Positions 24,180-31,677 of a stretch of 43,643 nucleotides of DNA are shown here, piece by piece. The position numbers and the translations under genes are program-made. The stretch is from an uncultured Coriobacteriales bacterium (lineage in GTDB: Bacteria; Actinomycetota; Coriobacteriia; Coriobacteriales; UMGS124): assembly GCA_902464015.1 (NCBI GenBank), contig CABQHM010000029.1:1-43643 (forward strand), read 5' to 3'. Each line of letters starts with the position of its first letter. The first letter of the stretch is position 1. The notes under the pieces are model-generated. The model had not been told where the DNA came from, searched no databases, and worked only from the letters and a program-made list of their open reading frames with translations.

Positions 24180-25157
24180 ATGGAACCCACTTGGGGCAAG
24201 ACGCTCGTCATAGCGAACCCTGCGGCGCAGAGCGGACGCGGGCGCGAAGGGGCCATCGAGGTCGAGCGGACCCTGAAGGCGGGCGAGGCTCCTGTCGCGA
24301 GTTGGGAGATGCGCCTCACCACGCGCCGCGACGAGGCGGCCGAGATTGCGGCGCAGGCCAGCGAGTATGACACCGTGCTTGCGCTGGGCGGCGACGGCGT
24401 CATCCACGAGGCGGTCAATGGGCTCATGCGGCTGAGCGAGTCGGCGCGGCCCCGCCTGGGGGTCCTGCCCCTGGGTTCGGGCAACGACTTCGCACGCACG
24501 TTGGGCGTGGCATCCCGCAACAAACCGGCCGGTGCCTTGCGCGAACTTGCACGCTGCGGTGCCGAATACACGTTCGACCTGGGTTTTGTAAGCAGCGATG
24601 CTGAGCCGACAGGCACCTGGTTTATGCAGACACTTTCCTTCGGCCTGGACGCCGCCATCGCACTGGGCTCCATGGAGACGCGCAAGGGCAGCGGCGCGCA
24701 CGGCACTCGCCTCTTCGGGGCGCTGGGTCTCGATGTGTTCGCCCACAACCGCGACCCGTTCCCGTACACGGCGACGCTGTGGGAGCGGGAAGACTCCCAG
24801 CCTGTCGAGCTCACAGGCGAAGAGGTGGTCTTCGCGGTGCAGGTGGGCCCCACCTACGGCGGCGGCTTCCGCATCTGCCCCCAGGCGTCACCTACCGACG
24901 GCCTGCTCGACCTGTGCCGCTCGTTGTGCGTCCCGAGTGTCCCGCGCACCCTCGCGCTCTTCGCACGCGCACGCCTGGGCCTGCACGCAGGGTCACCCGT
25001 GCTGGAATTCCGCACGGTCTCGCGCATGACGCTCGCCTTCACGCAGCAGGAACCACCGTGCCAGGCAGACGGCGAGGCCTTACATGGGATACGTTACGAA
25101 ATCAAGAGCGTACCGAAAGCCCTACGCGTTATCACGGGAAGGGCCTGGCGGCGCTAG
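24180..25157 (+). CDS. Diacylglycerol/lipid kinase (DAGK_cat family)
   Basis: A 325-residue soluble kinase of the DagK/YegS type, which phosphorylates diacylglycerol or a related lipid at the inner face of the membrane for phospholipid recycling. ATG 24180 (MEPTWGKTL) has AGGAA upstream; in-frame ATGs at 24108 and 24150 lack RBSs. The nucleotide-binding signatures are clear: VIANPAAQSGRG near residue 10, LGGDGVIHEAVNG near 70 (the GGDGT-type loop) and LPLGSGNDFART near 98. The C-terminal half shows the usual lipid-kinase beta-sandwich, with DGEALHG near the end. Length is typical. There is no operon partner; a 200-bp gap separates it from the convergent hxlR gene. Confidence 0.9.
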   Translation: MEPTWGKTLVIANPAAQSGRGREGAIEVERTLKAGEAPVASWEMRLTTRRDEAAEIAAQASEYDTVLALGGDGVIHEAVNGLMRLSESARPRLGVLPLGSGNDFARTLGVASRNKPAGALRELARCGAEYTFDLGFVSSDAEPTGTWFMQTLSFGLDAAIALGSMETRKGSGAHGTRLFGALGLDVFAHNRDPFPYTATLWEREDSQPVELTGEEVVFAVQVGPTYGGGFRICPQASPTDGLLDLCRSLCVPSVPRTLALFARARLGLHAGSPVLEFRTVSRMTLAFTQQEPPCQADGEALHGIRYEIKSVPKALRVITGRAWRR

Positions 25158-25358
25158 AAAACCGACGAGCAGTGAGCTGTGCGGCACTTCACCGTTGCAG
25201 CACCGCAGGCAAAAAACGCGTTCTATGAGGCCAATTGGACATAATCATCGCTTCCCCAGGGCGCAAGACTCGGCACCTATTGTGGCTGTCCTCCCCGATA
25301 CTTAGCCATCTTTGATTTCGTATCGTTTTAAGCAGGGGAAATGCACTCCTTGTCGCAC

Positions 25359-25694
25359 TTACTCGCCCTCGCGGACGAGCTCTTGATAACCGGTGCCCCA
25401 CTCCACCATCGAGTCAATGATAGGCATGAGGCTGCGGCCCACGCCGGAAAGGGCGTACTCCGTACGGATGGGCGTCTCGGGAATCACCGTGCGCGTGATA
25501 AGGCCAGCGGCTTCCATCTCCTTGAGGTTTGACGAAAGGACTTTTTGGCTGATGCCGGGAATCGCGCGCTGGAGGGCGTTGAAACCAAACGGGGCCTCTT
25601 GCAGCTGCTGGATGATGTATATCTTCCACTTATTGCCAAATAGCTGGAAGCATGTGGCAACCGGACAGGGCGGCAATTCCTCTTTCGTCAGCAT
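25359..25694 (-). CDS. HxlR-family winged-helix regulator
   Basis: A 111-residue repressor of the HxlR family. ATG 25694 has GGGAGAGG upstream. The domain is complete: PPCPVATCFQLFGNKWKIYI at the N terminus, the recognition region ISQKVLSSNLKEMEAAGLI, and a wing leading into YALSGVGRSLMPII. Two Cys (CPVATC, about residues 9 and 14) sit where HxlR proteins such as YodB carry redox- or electrophile-sensing cysteines. It diverges from the ACGX-repeat precursor gene across 233 bp containing a palindrome, so it is the likely regulator of that cluster, perhaps in response to thiol or quinone stress (inference). Confidence 0.88.
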   Translation of the reverse strand: MLTKEELPPCPVATCFQLFGNKWKIYIIQQLQEAPFGFNALQRAIPGISQKVLSSNLKEMEAAGLITRTVIPETPIRTEYALSGVGRSLMPIIDSMVEWGTGYQELVREGE

Positions 25695-25791
25695 GGCAGC
25701 CTCTCCCATCTCCTTGCACGGCAACGCCCCACTGGCGCAGCCTCATTCTCGACGCATCCATTATCGCAGGCACTGGCAAAAATGCACCTAC

Positions 25792-25822
25792 TTACCTTTT
25801 TGTAACCGACTAATAGATTAGT
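25792..25822. promoter_or_regulatory. Candidate HxlR operator
   Basis: Two adjacent symmetrical sites: TTAC-N6-GTAA (25792-25805) and ACTAAT-AG-ATTAGT (25809-25822). They lie between the divergent hxlR and precursor genes in an otherwise GC-rich sequence. HxlR proteins bind short AT-rich palindromes with TAC/GTA half-sites. Confidence 0.5.
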
Positions 25823-25837
25823 GCCTTCTTTTGCATG

Positions 25838-25896
25838 GGCGCGCGATTTTAGAAGATGGTTTTGCGCGAAAACGCGCGCAAAAATCGACGCGGCCC
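25838..25896 (+). promoter_or_regulatory. Structured leader of the precursor gene
   Basis: TTTTGCGCG (25860-25868) and CGCGCAAAA (25875-25883) form a 9-bp stem. Flanking segments at about 25838-25850 and 25880-25896 can pair imperfectly as an outer or competing stem. No T run follows, so it is not a terminator; it may stabilise the mRNA or control the downstream RBS GAGAGGA. Confidence 0.45.
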
Positions 25897-25927
25897 CACC
25901 AGGCGCGTCCCGTTGAGAGGAACCATC

Positions 25928-26119
25928 ATGTCCGAGAACCTCGAGAAGGTCGCTGCTTTCGCCGCATGCGGCACCACCGACCCCGCGCCCGCCTGCGGCA
26001 CTGCTTGTGGCTCCGCTGACCCCAAGGCCACCCCCGCCTCTGCATGTGGTACGGCCTGCGGCAGCGCCGATCCCGCCCCTGCCTGCGGCACCGCTTGCGG
26101 CGCGGCCGACGCTCAGTAG
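25928..26119 (+). CDS. ACGX-repeat RiPP precursor peptide
   Basis: A 63-residue peptide preceded by GAGAGGA. A 12-residue leader (MSENLEKVAAFA) is followed by a low-complexity core made of Ala, Cys, Gly, Thr, Asp, Pro and Ser only. ACGTACG occurs three times (residues 22-28, 39-45, 52-58), preceded by a single ACGTTDPAP unit, giving seven Cys (14, 23, 27, 40, 44, 53, 57). It is followed directly by an FMN/ferredoxin-type protein and a radical SAM/SPASM enzyme, the genetic setting of a ribosomally made, post-translationally modified peptide. I recall that protein-family databases name peptides of this type ACGX-repeat peptides and have a matching radical SAM family, but I know of no characterised product. 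Likely modifications are Cys-to-alpha-carbon thioether rings. There is no peptidase, transporter or immunity gene in the cluster. Confidence 0.8.
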   Translation: MSENLEKVAAFAACGTTDPAPACGTACGSADPKATPASACGTACGSADPAPACGTACGAADAQ

Positions 26120-26144
26120 TCTCTCGTCAACGAAAGGGCTCGTA

Positions 26145-26765
26145 ATGGACGCACAAACTTGCTTGCAGAAGATGAAGCTGGCTGGCACGCTGGCCATGGC
26201 CACCGTTGATGCCGACGGATCCCCGCAGATTCGCTGCGTGAGCGCCGTCCATTACGAGCCCGACGCCGTGTATTTCTTCACTGCGCGCGGCAAGGAAATG
26301 ACCCGGCAGCTCATGTCCGACGGCCGCATTCAGACCATGGTGCACACGCGCTTCAACGAGATGATTCGCATGAGCGGCGTAGCCAAGCCCGCAGCCGACG
26401 CCGAGCAGGATATGTGGATCGGCACAATCTTTGCCGAGCAACCCTACCTCGCAAACGTCTACCCCGGCGACACGCGCAACATCGGCATCGTCTTCAAGGT
26501 GCAAGACATCGTGCTCGACTACTTCAACCTGGGAGTGCACCCCATTGAGCGAGCGGTTTTCTCACTCAGCGGCAACGCGGAGCTTGCGCGTGCAAAGGGC
26601 TACCGCATCAACGCGGAAACCTGCGTCGGCTGCGGGGCATGCCTGGCGCATTGCCCGCAAAAATGCATCGTCGCAGGCGGCGTCTACCGCATTGAGCCCG
26701 AGCACTGCCTGCACTGCGGCGCATGTGCGCAAGCATGCCCCGTCGGCGCCGTCGAGCGTCTTTAG
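26145..26765 (+). CDS. PNPOx-fold flavin protein with two [4Fe-4S] ferredoxin clusters
   Basis: A 206-residue protein with AAGGG before the ATG. Residues 1 to about 140 match the pyridoxamine 5'-phosphate oxidase-like split-barrel FMN-binding fold (LAGTLAMATVDADGSPQIRC, then VYFFTARGKEMTRQL). Residues about 152-206 are a bacterial ferredoxin domain with two complete binding motifs: Cys160, 163, 166, 170 and Cys188, 191, 194, 198. It lies 25 bp after the precursor gene and before the radical SAM gene. It may supply electrons to the radical SAM enzyme or reduce the peptide. Similar fused proteins also occur outside RiPP clusters, so the link rests on position. Confidence 0.85.
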   Translation: MDAQTCLQKMKLAGTLAMATVDADGSPQIRCVSAVHYEPDAVYFFTARGKEMTRQLMSDGRIQTMVHTRFNEMIRMSGVAKPAADAEQDMWIGTIFAEQPYLANVYPGDTRNIGIVFKVQDIVLDYFNLGVHPIERAVFSLSGNAELARAKGYRINAETCVGCGACLAHCPQKCIVAGGVYRIEPEHCLHCGACAQACPVGAVERL

Positions 26766-26869
26766 CTAAGTAGGGCTGACATCTCCTGCCCATGCCTCAT
26801 CCGGCATGACCCCCCGCCGGCACTCCGACCAGCACTTCTTTCCACCGTCTGCATCCAAGGGAGCAAACC

Positions 26870-27931
26870 GTGACCACCGCGACAAGCAACCACGCCCCAG
26901 CGTCCGCGTTCCAATGGCATATCACCGACGAGTGCGACCAGCGCTGCAAGCACTGCTACATCTTTGCCGAGGGCGAGTGCGCGGGCTTCAAGCGCATGCC
27001 GTGGGAGCAGATGGTCGAAGTCGTCGACCAGGCGGAGGCGCTGTGCAAGAACATCGGCCGCCAACCGTACTTCTACGTGACCGGCGGCGACCCCATCCTG
27101 CACCCCGACTTCTGGCGGCTGGCGGAACTGCTCCATGAGCGCGGGCTCATGTGGTGCGTCATGGGAAACCCGTTTCACCTCACCGACGAGGTCTGCATGC
27201 GCATGAAGGAGCTCGGGTGCCGCAAGTACCAGCTCTCGCTCGACGGCCTGGAAGCAACGCACGACTACTTCCGCAAGCCGGGCTCGTTCGCCCAAACTTT
27301 GCGCGCCATCAAATGCCTCCAGCATGCGGGCATCTGGGTCGCCGTCATGAACACGGTCTCCAGCCGGAACGCCCATGAGCTGCCGCAGCTCATCGACCTG
27401 GTAGCGAGCCTCAACGTGGACGTGTTCGCCTTTGGCCGCTACTGCCCCACCTCCGGCCAGGCGCGCGACGAGTTCCACATGGAGCCGCTCGAATACCGCG
27501 AGGTGCTGCTGGCGGCACAGGAGCGCATGGACTACCACCAGGCCCACGACTGCAAGACGTTCTTCCAGCTCAAAGACCATCTTTGGACCCTTCTGCGCTG
27601 GGAGCAGGGCCGTTTCAAGATTCCCGAGGGCGCCCAGCCCGGCATGATATACGACGGCTGTCACTGCGGCACAGGTCACATGACCGTGCTGCCCAGCGGC
27701 GACGTCTACGCATGCCGCCGCATGGAGAGCAAGGTGGGCAACGTGGCCGAGAGCACCCTTGAGGAGCTGTTCTTCTCGCCTGAAATGGAGGCGAGGCGCG
27801 AGTTCGGCAAGTTCAAGAAGTGCGCGAAGTGCGAGCTCTTCGGCTGGTGCCGCGGCTGCCCCGCCGTGACGTACGGCTATACGGGAGACATGTACGACGC
27901 CGACCCCCAGTGCTGGAAAGATGTTGAGTAG
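26870..27931 (+). CDS. Radical SAM/SPASM peptide maturase, ACGX-type
   Basis: A 353-residue enzyme starting at GTG 26870 with AAGGGAG upstream. The SAM-binding [4Fe-4S] motif CDQRCKHCY uses Cys22, 26 and 29. GGDP at 72-75 takes the place of the usual GGEP. The C-terminal SPASM/twitch region holds Cys264, 266, 282, 318, 321, 327, 330 and 348, enough for one or two auxiliary clusters (CHCGTG, GDVYACRRM, CAKCELFGWCRGC). Such enzymes abstract a hydrogen from a peptide and form thioether or carbon bonds. The adjacent seven-Cys repeat peptide is the obvious substrate. No separate RiPP recognition element is visible; the N-terminal 15 residues are short and hydrophilic, so leader binding may differ from the classical type. 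Confidence 0.92.
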   Translation: MTTATSNHAPASAFQWHITDECDQRCKHCYIFAEGECAGFKRMPWEQMVEVVDQAEALCKNIGRQPYFYVTGGDPILHPDFWRLAELLHERGLMWCVMGNPFHLTDEVCMRMKELGCRKYQLSLDGLEATHDYFRKPGSFAQTLRAIKCLQHAGIWVAVMNTVSSRNAHELPQLIDLVASLNVDVFAFGRYCPTSGQARDEFHMEPLEYREVLLAAQERMDYHQAHDCKTFFQLKDHLWTLLRWEQGRFKIPEGAQPGMIYDGCHCGTGHMTVLPSGDVYACRRMESKVGNVAESTLEELFFSPEMEARREFGKFKKCAKCELFGWCRGCPAVTYGYTGDMYDADPQCWKDVE

Positions 27932-28068
27932 CGGGCAACTTTGAAAACGTAACACCACAGCACCCACATCTAGCTGCTCTTTTTCTTTTAATTTTCCTCA
28001 CGCCACAGCTCCATGGCACATCAACTGCGCCGTGGACGCGGCAAACTGCTCAGGTAGGGATATCACCG

Positions 28069-28854
28069 ATGAATCAAGCGGAGCGACGCGAGTTTCTCAT
28101 AAGGGCGCTTTTGGCCGAGCGGGAAGACGGCGACAGCATTGCCGTGCCCGCCGATGCCGACAGCCAGCGGAACCTGCTGCGCGCCCTCATGAACGTGCGG
28201 CCTCCCGGGCCATTGGCACCTGAAACGCTTGCCATACAAGACGCCTACCTGCAGGAACGCCTCGTTGAGCGCGGCGGTGCGGTAGACGCGGCAACGCTTG
28301 TCTTTCACGACCGCATTGCCCTGTGGCGCGGAGACATAACCCTGCTCGCATCCGACGCCATCGTGAACGCCGCCAACGACCAGATGCTCGGCTGCTTCGT
28401 GCCTGGTCACAGCTGCATCGACAACGCAATCCACACCTACGCCGGCATGCAACTGCGCCTTGCCTGCGCCGAGCTGATGCGCGCCCAGGGCCATGCCGAG
28501 CCAACAGGGCAGGTCAAAGTGACACCCGCATTCAACCTGCCCAGCCGCTACGTCTTTCATACCGTGGGCCCCGTCGTGGCGGGACACAACCCTGGGCCGC
28601 GCGAAGCGCTGCTGCTGCGCCGCTGCTACGAGAGCTGCCTTGCACAGGCAACCGAGCGCGGCCTGCACACACTTGCCTTCTGCTGCATCTCCACGGGCGT
28701 GTTCGGCTACCCGCCTGAGGCGGCTGCGCGCATCGCCGTCGACGTCGTTCGCCGTCACCTCGCTTGTAACGATTTCAAACTCAAGGTGGTATTCGATGTT
28801 TTTCTCCCGTCTGACCAGGCAATCTACGCAAAACTTCTCGACACAGGTCGATAG
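28069..28854 (+). CDS. Zinc-type macrodomain protein (ADP-ribosyl hydrolase)
   Basis: A 261-residue protein with GTAGGGAT upstream of the ATG. Residues 1-75 form a helical N-terminal part. A macrodomain follows: AIVNAAN (N100-N103) for ADP-ribose binding, then GCF-x-PGHSCIDNAIH with C109, H114 and C116, the loop found in macrodomains genetically linked to class-M sirtuins, where a zinc ion helps catalysis. STGVFGYPPEAAA (208-220) is the phosphate loop. It should remove ADP-ribose from proteins. Its last 59 bp overlap the sirtuin gene, so the two are translated as one unit: one adds, the other removes the mark. It follows the radical SAM gene by 137 bp on the same strand. Confidence 0.9.
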   Translation: MNQAERREFLIRALLAEREDGDSIAVPADADSQRNLLRALMNVRPPGPLAPETLAIQDAYLQERLVERGGAVDAATLVFHDRIALWRGDITLLASDAIVNAANDQMLGCFVPGHSCIDNAIHTYAGMQLRLACAELMRAQGHAEPTGQVKVTPAFNLPSRYVFHTVGPVVAGHNPGPREALLLRRCYESCLAQATERGLHTLAFCCISTGVFGYPPEAAARIAVDVVRRHLACNDFKLKVVFDVFLPSDQAIYAKLLDTGR

Positions 28855-29662
28855 GCTGCGCGCCGCGCTCGCTATGGCGGACGCCGTGGTCGTCGGCGCA
28901 GGCGCGGGCCTTTCCACCGCCGCGGGCTACACGTATTCGGGCCCGCGCTTCTCTCGCCTCTTCGGCGATTTCGCCGCGCGCTACGGCTTTTCAGACATGT
29001 ACTCCGGCGGGTTCTACCCCTACGATACCCTGGAGGAGCACTGGGCCTTCTGGAGCCGTTACGTCATGTGCAACCGCTACGATCCCATACCCGGACGCGT
29101 CTACCAGCAGCTTCTCGACCTCCTGCGCAATCGCGACTACTTTGTGCTCACCACCAACGTGGACCACTGCTTCCAGCGGGCGGGCTTCGACAAGCAGCGG
29201 CTCTTCTACACACAGGGCGATTACGGTCTCTTCCAATGCAGCCGCCCGTGCTGCCAAGAAACCTGGGACAACGAAGACGTCATCCGTGCCATGGTCGACC
29301 AGCAAAGCGACCTGCGGATTCCCAGCGAGCTCGTGCCGCGCTGCCCCCATTGCGGAGCCCCCGCGACGATGAACCTGCGCAGCGACGGCACCTTCGTGGA
29401 GGACGAGGGCTGGCACAAGGCGGCCGCACGGTACAGCGAGTTCCTTCGCCGCCACGAGGGCATGCGCACGCTTTACCTGGAGATCGGCGTGGGCGGCAAC
29501 ACGCCCGGCATCATCAAGTACCCCTTCTGGCAGATGACCGCCGCCAACCCGCGCGCCACCTACGCCTGCGTGAACCTCGGCGAGGCGTGCGCCCCACGTG
29601 AGCTGGAACGCCAGTCAATCCTCATCGATGCCAGCGCCGACGAGGTAATCGCACGGCTTTAG
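28796..29662 (+). CDS. Class-M sirtuin (SirTM) protein ADP-ribosyltransferase
   Basis: A 288-residue SirTM-type sirtuin. ATG 28796 (MFFSRLTRQS) has AAGGTGG upstream and lies inside the macrodomain gene. GAGAGLSTAAGYTYSG (34-49) binds NAD. TTNVD places N121, and TQGDY places Q140 where deacetylase sirtuins have their catalytic His; this Asn/Gln pair is the hallmark of SirTM enzymes, which ADP-ribosylate proteins instead of deacylating them. Cys148, 152 or 153, 183 and 186 form the zinc site, and EIGVGGNTP (229-237) is conserved. In Staphylococcus and Streptococcus the target is lipoylated GcvH-L encoded in the same operon with LplA2; neither gene is present here, so the target is open. Confidence 0.92.
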   Translation: MFFSRLTRQSTQNFSTQVDRLRAALAMADAVVVGAGAGLSTAAGYTYSGPRFSRLFGDFAARYGFSDMYSGGFYPYDTLEEHWAFWSRYVMCNRYDPIPGRVYQQLLDLLRNRDYFVLTTNVDHCFQRAGFDKQRLFYTQGDYGLFQCSRPCCQETWDNEDVIRAMVDQQSDLRIPSELVPRCPHCGAPATMNLRSDGTFVEDEGWHKAAARYSEFLRRHEGMRTLYLEIGVGGNTPGIIKYPFWQMTAANPRATYACVNLGEACAPRELERQSILIDASADEVIARL

Positions 29663-30270
29663 CACACATGCCGCTCGGAGACCCTGCGGCCGCCACGGAC
29701 GGCTGCGCTGGCGCAGCGAATCTCTTCCATGGCCATGGCGCACCCGTCGGGGGTGGCGTCGTAGGCAACGGCGCAATCCCTGTCGATGCCAAGTCGGTCC
29801 GCCTCAGCCTCGACGTCGATATTGGCAGCGAGGAACAGAAACTCCCACCCGCGCTTCTTGGCGGCGCCAATCATGGACTTCACCTGGTGGTATGTGTAGC
29901 GGCAGCTTGAGTTCTCCATGCCGTCAGTCGTGATGCAGAACAGCGTGCGCGCCGGGCGGTACTCCTCAGGCAGGATCTTCTGCACGCGCTCGTGGTAGCG
30001 GATGGCCCCGCCCACGGCGTCGAGCAGGGCCGTGCAACCGCCGGGAACGTAGTCCTTCGGGCCGAGCGGCTGAACCTCGGCAATCGGCACGCGGTCGTGC
30101 ACGACCCGCACGGAGCTGTCGAACATCACGGTCGAGACAATGGCATCGCCTTCAGCCTCGCGGTTCTGGGCAAGCAAGGCGTTGTACCCGCCGATGGTGT
30201 CGGCCTCCAGGCCCGACATCGACCCGCTCTTGTCGAGGATGAACACGAGCTCGGTCAGGTTCTCTTTCAT
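29659..30270 (-). CDS. Von Willebrand factor A-domain protein (TerY-like)
   Basis: A 203-residue cytoplasmic VWA protein. ATG 30270 is preceded by AAGGAGG. The metal-ion-dependent adhesion site is complete: DKSGS at 13-17, T80 (GGCTALLDAVG) and D116 (ITTDGMENSS). The protein is little more than a single VWA domain with a basic C-terminal tail (VRGGRRVSERHVC). Proteins of this size are linked to tellurite-resistance-type (Ter) and stress clusters, where VWA proteins scaffold complexes. Its stop codon overlaps the last 4 bp of the convergent sirtuin gene, so no terminator separates them. It is near two macrodomain genes, which suggests a shared stress or defence role. Confidence 0.87.
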   Translation of the reverse strand: MKENLTELVFILDKSGSMSGLEADTIGGYNALLAQNREAEGDAIVSTVMFDSSVRVVHDRVPIAEVQPLGPKDYVPGGCTALLDAVGGAIRYHERVQKILPEEYRPARTLFCITTDGMENSSCRYTYHQVKSMIGAAKKRGWEFLFLAANIDVEAEADRLGIDRDCAVAYDATPDGCAMAMEEIRCASAAVRGGRRVSERHVC

Positions 30271-30459
30271 GGTGGCCTCCTTGGTCTTGCAGGCGGCTCA
30301 TCCACCTGCGCTGATACCAAGGTAGTCGCCATGCGGCCCCAGCAGGTAAACCGGCGGTTGACATTTTGGGCGCGAAACGCCCGTCCGCCATGGCACCGGG
30401 CATCAGGCGTACAGGTCCTCCGCGCACACGAACGCGACGTCGGGCCGGTCGGCAAAAGT

Positions 30460-30494
30460 ATTCTAATCGTAATAATAATTATTACGATTAGAAT
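30460..30494. promoter_or_regulatory. 35-nt perfect AT-rich palindrome
   Basis: The arm ATTCTAATCGTAATAAT (30460-30476), a central A (30477) and its exact complement (30478-30494) form a 17-1-17 palindrome in a GC-rich genome. It contains a 7-1-7 core (TAATAAT-A-ATTATTA) as in Fur/PerR/Zur-family boxes and TCGTAAT/ATTACGA half-sites as in Bacillus Zur boxes, though spaced wider. It lies about 190 bp upstream of the VWA gene and 149 bp beyond the macrodomain-HTH stop. It may be an operator for the VWA gene or an unusual terminator hairpin (TTTT occurs nearby on the minus strand). Confidence 0.6.
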
Positions 30495-30554
30495 TGCTAA
30501 AAAAGAACGGCAACGAGTCCGCGGCAAAACCAAATCGACCATTCGCCCCTGGCC

Positions 30555-30579
30555 AGAGCGCCGAAGTGAGTGGCGCTCT
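30555..30579. other. Short GC-rich hairpin between VWA and macrodomain-HTH genes
   Basis: AGAGCGCC (30555-30562) and GGCGCTCT (30572-30579) form an 8-bp stem with a 9-nt loop, 64 bp beyond the macrodomain-HTH stop codon. No strong T run on the minus strand, so terminator function is uncertain. The remainder of 30271-30642 has no gene. Confidence 0.35.
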
Positions 30580-30642
30580 CTCTAACAAACGAGCCGGTCA
30601 AGGTCGGAGAGGCCTATGACTGAGGAGCGCCGAGGCACTCAT

Positions 30643-31677
30643 CTACATCGACCCCAGAAGCGACTGGTCGAACGCGAAAAGCATGGCGTTGAGTTTGTAG
30701 ATATCGTAACAATTTCTATTGATGAAATACATCACGATGACGTCGAACTTGTTCGACATGGAAAGCGCCAGACCCGCCCGCGAAAGCAGGTCTTGCGTTT
30801 GGTCTAAGTCGAGCTCGAGCGCCACGGCGAAAGCAACGGCGGTCTGCTTGGTGGGGCGGTAGCCATGGTCATGCCGAATCTTCGAGAACAGCTGGCGCGA
30901 GATGTTCGCACGCTTGTACACGTCGGCGTCGGCGAGGCCGCGCGCGTCGATGAGCTGTAGGAGCGTTTCGGAGAAGGAGGCGTCGAGGCTCTCGAGCAGC
31001 CCGGCAATCTCGTTCTCGCTCACCGCGCCTGCGGCGTGGGGCGCGTACAGCGCGTCCGGTACCGGCTCGGCCTCGCACACGGGCATGGAGCGCTGGAGGT
31101 CGAACATGGCCCGACGCGGCGCAGCTGCGGCGTACGCATCGTCGATGAGGGCTTCCACCTCATCGTATGCCTCAAGGCTCGCCGCAAACGCCGCACGGTC
31201 GAACACCACAAGGCAAACGTTCATCTCAACGCCATCGACCCGCGCCGCGTCGCTTGCGAGGAACGCACGCGTCTCCAAGCAGGCGACCTCGAACGCAGCA
31301 GCCGGCGGATACCCAAACAGGCCGGCCGAAAGGAGCGGCAACGCAACGCTTGTCGCGCCCAGGCTCGCTGACAGCCCCAGCGCGTTGCGATAGGCGCTGC
31401 GGAGAAGTGCCTCCTCGCCATGGCGACCGTCAACCCAGTGCGGGCCCACCGCATGGACGACCCAGCGGGCATCGAGCCCAAACGCCGGCGTGGAGACGGC
31501 GCGCCCCGTCGGGCAGGGGGCCACGGCTGCGCACGCGGCCGCAAGCTCCTCGGCACCCGCTGCCTTGAAGATGGCCCCGCACACGCCACCGCCGGCAAGC
31601 AACCTCTCGTTAGCCGCGTTCACGATGACGTCGGCCTTCATGCGGGCAATATCGTTGCGAACGATGGAAAACGGCAT
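30643..31677 (-). CDS. Macrodomain protein with C-terminal helix-turn-helix domain
   Basis: A 344-residue two-domain protein. ATG 31677 (MPFSIVRNDI) has AGAAGGGTG upstream; it is also where the macrodomain begins, unlike the longer in-frame start. Residues 1 to about 160 are a MacroD-type domain: VIVNAAN (17-23), GGGVCGAIFKAAG (29-41) and LPLLSAGLFGYP (113-124). Residues about 195-235 are a linker, and about 235-305 a helical XRE-like HTH (DADVYKRANISRQLFSKIRH, then KQTAVAFAVALELDL). The last 40 residues (FDVIVMYFINRNCYDIYKLN) resemble a region seen with this HTH in many Firmicutes and Actinobacteria macrodomain fusions. It probably couples ADP-ribose or a derivative to gene control. It could regulate the VWA gene downstream on the same strand. 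Confidence 0.87.
   Translation of the reverse strand: MPFSIVRNDIARMKADVIVNAANERLLAGGGVCGAIFKAAGAEELAAACAAVAPCPTGRAVSTPAFGLDARWVVHAVGPHWVDGRHGEEALLRSAYRNALGLSASLGATSVALPLLSAGLFGYPPAAAFEVACLETRAFLASDAARVDGVEMNVCLVVFDRAAFAASLEAYDEVEALIDDAYAAAAPRRAMFDLQRSMPVCEAEPVPDALYAPHAAGAVSENEIAGLLESLDASFSETLLQLIDARGLADADVYKRANISRQLFSKIRHDHGYRPTKQTAVAFAVALELDLDQTQDLLSRAGLALSMSNKFDVIVMYFINRNCYDIYKLNAMLFAFDQSLLGSM

Noticed and set aside
26762..27967. 401-codon minus-strand frame opposite the radical SAM gene
   Set aside because: The plus strand has the CxxxCxxC and SPASM motifs and a good RBS; the minus frame is an Ala/His/Val-rich shadow.
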